Part shown: piece after piece, positions 6,380 to 7,941 of the stretch
How the letters are laid out: each line of letters begins with the position of its first letter
How positions within the stretch are numbered: position 1 is the stretch's first letter
Source: Chthoniobacterales bacterium
GTDB taxonomy: Bacteria > Verrucomicrobiota > Verrucomicrobiia > Chthoniobacterales > UBA10450
Assembly: GCA_013697365.1 (NCBI GenBank)
Contig: JACCXA010000230.1
Span: 1-7,941, forward strand
Reading direction: 5' to 3'
Length of the DNA stretch: 7,941 bases
Translations under genes and position numbers: made by a program
Notes under the pieces: model-generated
What the model was told of the DNA's origin: nothing
The model's input: the letters and a program-made list of their open reading frames with translations, nothing else
Database searches by the model: none

Positions 6380-7941
6380 ATGCGCACATTTCCATCAGAC
6401 GCCCCGCCCGCTTTCGAATTGGCCGGGCCCGGGTCCTTCGCGAGATCGGCGCGCTCCGGATTGTTCGTCATTCTGACGCTTTTCTTTGCCCTGGTGCTGA
6501 TTCAGTTTCCGGCGCCGCCCCGAGCGGATCTCGATGCTTCCTGGAGCATGGTGTTGGTTCACGCTCATCGGCATGGCCTGCAGTTCGGAACCGACATTGC
6601 CTTTACGTTCGGGCCGCTTGGTTTCCTCATTTCGAATGTTTATTTCGACGGTGTTCCGCTGAGCAAATATCTTTGGGAGGTCCTTGGGAAAACGGCTTTC
6701 GCGGCCACCGTGATCGCGCTGGGCTCATCCCTGCATTGGGTGCGCTTTGCGTTTTACTATGCCGCATTGGTCCTGGCGGCGTTGATGTTTCCCGAGCTTT
6801 ACACCGCCTACGGCGTTCCGTTGCTCGCGCTTTGCTGGCTGCTACCCGGGAAGGCCAAAGCCTGGCAGCAGACGGTGGCGCTCATCTGGATGGTGATCTT
6901 TTCCGCTGTTCGGTTTAACTATTGTCTCGAAGCGGTCGCGGCTATCGCCATCTATGCCTTTTTCCACCTGCTGCGGGGGGAATGGCGCAAGCCGCTCCAT
7001 GTCGCAGCCGGCTACGGGATTGGGTTCCTCGGAGTGTGGATGCTGGCTGGCCAATCCCTCCGGAATTTACCGGCTTATTTTTTCACCAGCTGGCAAAGTG
7101 CGAGTGGCTATGCCGCTGCCATGTCTGTGAGTAAATCTCCAGTCGCGGTCTGGTGGCTGGGCGCCTCGCTTTGGATCTTGTTAGCGACTTTCGCTCTGCT
7201 GCTCGCCCGCAAGAAGGTGAGCGCGATGGAAACGGGGATGCTGCTTTACTTCGCGCTCGTCTGGTTTTTCCTCTGGAAGCACGGCTTCACGCGGGCAGAC
7301 GAACCCCACACCTTGTTGTATTTTTTGTCGGCTTTGATCCTTCTTTCCGCCGTCCCTCCTTTCTTCGTTTCCGCCCGTCGCTGGACATTGCTCGACCTCG
7401 CCCCGCTTGTTTGTCTGCCGAGCATCTGGCTTTGTCACCCAAGATTCCCGGGACAAATGCCGCAATTAATCGCTCAGCGACTATCGGAAACGGGGCGGGA
7501 AATCTTCCGGCCGCAAGCTTCGGCGCGTCGATTTGCCGCCGGTGAGCGGAAAGACAAACAGATCCACGGGAAACCGGATTTGCAGACTCTCGTCGGTCGC
7601 AAATCCATAGACGTTTTCGGTCACGATCAGCATGAGATTTTGCGTGAACATCTCAACTATCGGCCACGGCCGATCTTTCAAAGTTATGCTGCCTACACGC
7701 CGGCGCTTCTGCGGCTGAATTTGCGCTACTACGAATCGCGCCGGGCGCCGCAAATGGTTTTCGCGCGGCTGCAATCGGTGGATGACCGTTACCCCGCGCA
7801 AGACGATTCTCTGCTCCTCGAAGAACTTCCTCGCCGCTACACCGTGGTGCGCCGCGCTGGTGATTACGTGCTGCTCCGCCGCCGTCGTGTGCAACCCGCG
7901 GGTGAACTTATTCGTGAGAGTCTTGAGAGACGCGAGGTGCG
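6380..7941 (+). CDS. Large polytopic membrane protein, possible GT-C-type transferase (3'-truncated)
   Basis: The frame runs from the ATG at 6380 to the window edge with no stop, giving 520 whole codons. I cannot name the family. The layout is a short cytoplasmic N terminus with a first membrane helix at about 27-46. Next comes a loop with the acidic motif RADLDASW (48-55) and HGLQFGTDIAFTFGPLGFL (65-83). Further helices lie at about 103-118, 122-137, 144-155, 165-177, 182-197, 208-224, 255-276, 285-298, 310-330 and 336-351. A loop motif KHGFTRADEPH (300-310) lies between helices. From about 353 the protein is soluble and basic, with LNYRPRPIFQSYAAYTPALL (425-444), perhaps an extracytoplasmic C-terminal domain. 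An acidic first loop, many helices and a C-terminal soluble domain are typical of GT-C glycosyltransferases, so transfer from a lipid-linked sugar is possible but inferred. Codon use and GC-rich third positions match the neighbours. Confidence 0.88.
   Translation, partial: MRTFPSDAPPAFELAGPGSFARSARSGLFVILTLFFALVLIQFPAPPRADLDASWSMVLVHAHRHGLQFGTDIAFTFGPLGFLISNVYFDGVPLSKYLWEVLGKTAFAATVIALGSSLHWVRFAFYYAALVLAALMFPELYTAYGVPLLALCWLLPGKAKAWQQTVALIWMVIFSAVRFNYCLEAVAAIAIYAFFHLLRGEWRKPLHVAAGYGIGFLGVWMLAGQSLRNLPAYFFTSWQSASGYAAAMSVSKSPVAVWWLGASLWILLATFALLLARKKVSAMETGMLLYFALVWFFLWKHGFTRADEPHTLLYFLSALILLSAVPPFFVSARRWTLLDLAPLVCLPSIWLCHPRFPGQMPQLIAQRLSETGREIFRPQASARRFAAGERKDKQIHGKPDLQTLVGRKSIDVFGHDQHEILREHLNYRPRPIFQSYAAYTPALLRLNLRYYESRRAPQMVFARLQSVDDRYPAQDDSLLLEELPRRYTVVRRAGDYVLLRRRRVQPAGELIRESLERREV

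Noticed and set aside
7181..7894. Minus-strand open frames inside the large membrane protein gene
   Set aside because: They oppose a continuous + strand frame with clear membrane helices and a fitting start; their composition is that of antisense reading.

Overview
The window looks like a chromosomal segment of a GC-rich bacterium, most probably a member of the Verrucomicrobiota (Spartobacteria/Chthoniobacterales-like). The main pointer is a small secreted protein with the RKLGRG...ELP signature of TIGR04073, a family I associate with that phylum and with exosortase-bearing genomes. The SufB sequence style, the large membrane protein and the scarcity of Shine-Dalgarno sites agree with this. 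The phylum is an inference from recall; no search was possible.

Region 1 (1-3569, + strand) is the scaffold part of a SUF iron-sulfur assembly operon in the order sufC-sufB-sufD. sufC enters from the left edge without its first codons. SufB and SufD are complete and carry the residues known to matter for cluster assembly (SufB Cys382, SufD His389). The two intergenic spaces are not plain: 665-718 before sufB is a purine-rich tract phased in 6-base units, and 2152-2202 before sufD can fold into a long hairpin capped by a C(UUCG)G loop. No sufS, sufU or sufE follows sufD within the window.

Region 2 (3646-6257, - strand) converges on sufD. Read in its own direction it runs terC-like membrane protein, small exported TIGR04073-type protein, then a compact TRAM-domain, Fe-S-cysteine, RlmD/TrmA-type RNA uridine methyltransferase. 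The gaps (about 50 and 114 nt) allow one transcript. The methyltransferase probably needs a [4Fe-4S] cluster, so it may be a client of the neighbouring SUF machinery.

Region 3 (6380-7941, + strand) starts divergently from terC. It is a long open frame with no stop before the window edge, encoding at least 520 residues: an N-terminal polytopic membrane part and a C-terminal basic soluble part. It resembles GT-C-type glycosyltransferases in layout, but I cannot name it.

All gaps between genes are under 130 bases. I saw no tRNA, rRNA, CRISPR, insertion sequence or phage gene. The window is mostly conserved housekeeping DNA. The best leads are the intergenic RNA/DNA structures, the compact methyltransferase, the small exported protein beside terC, and the unnamed membrane protein.
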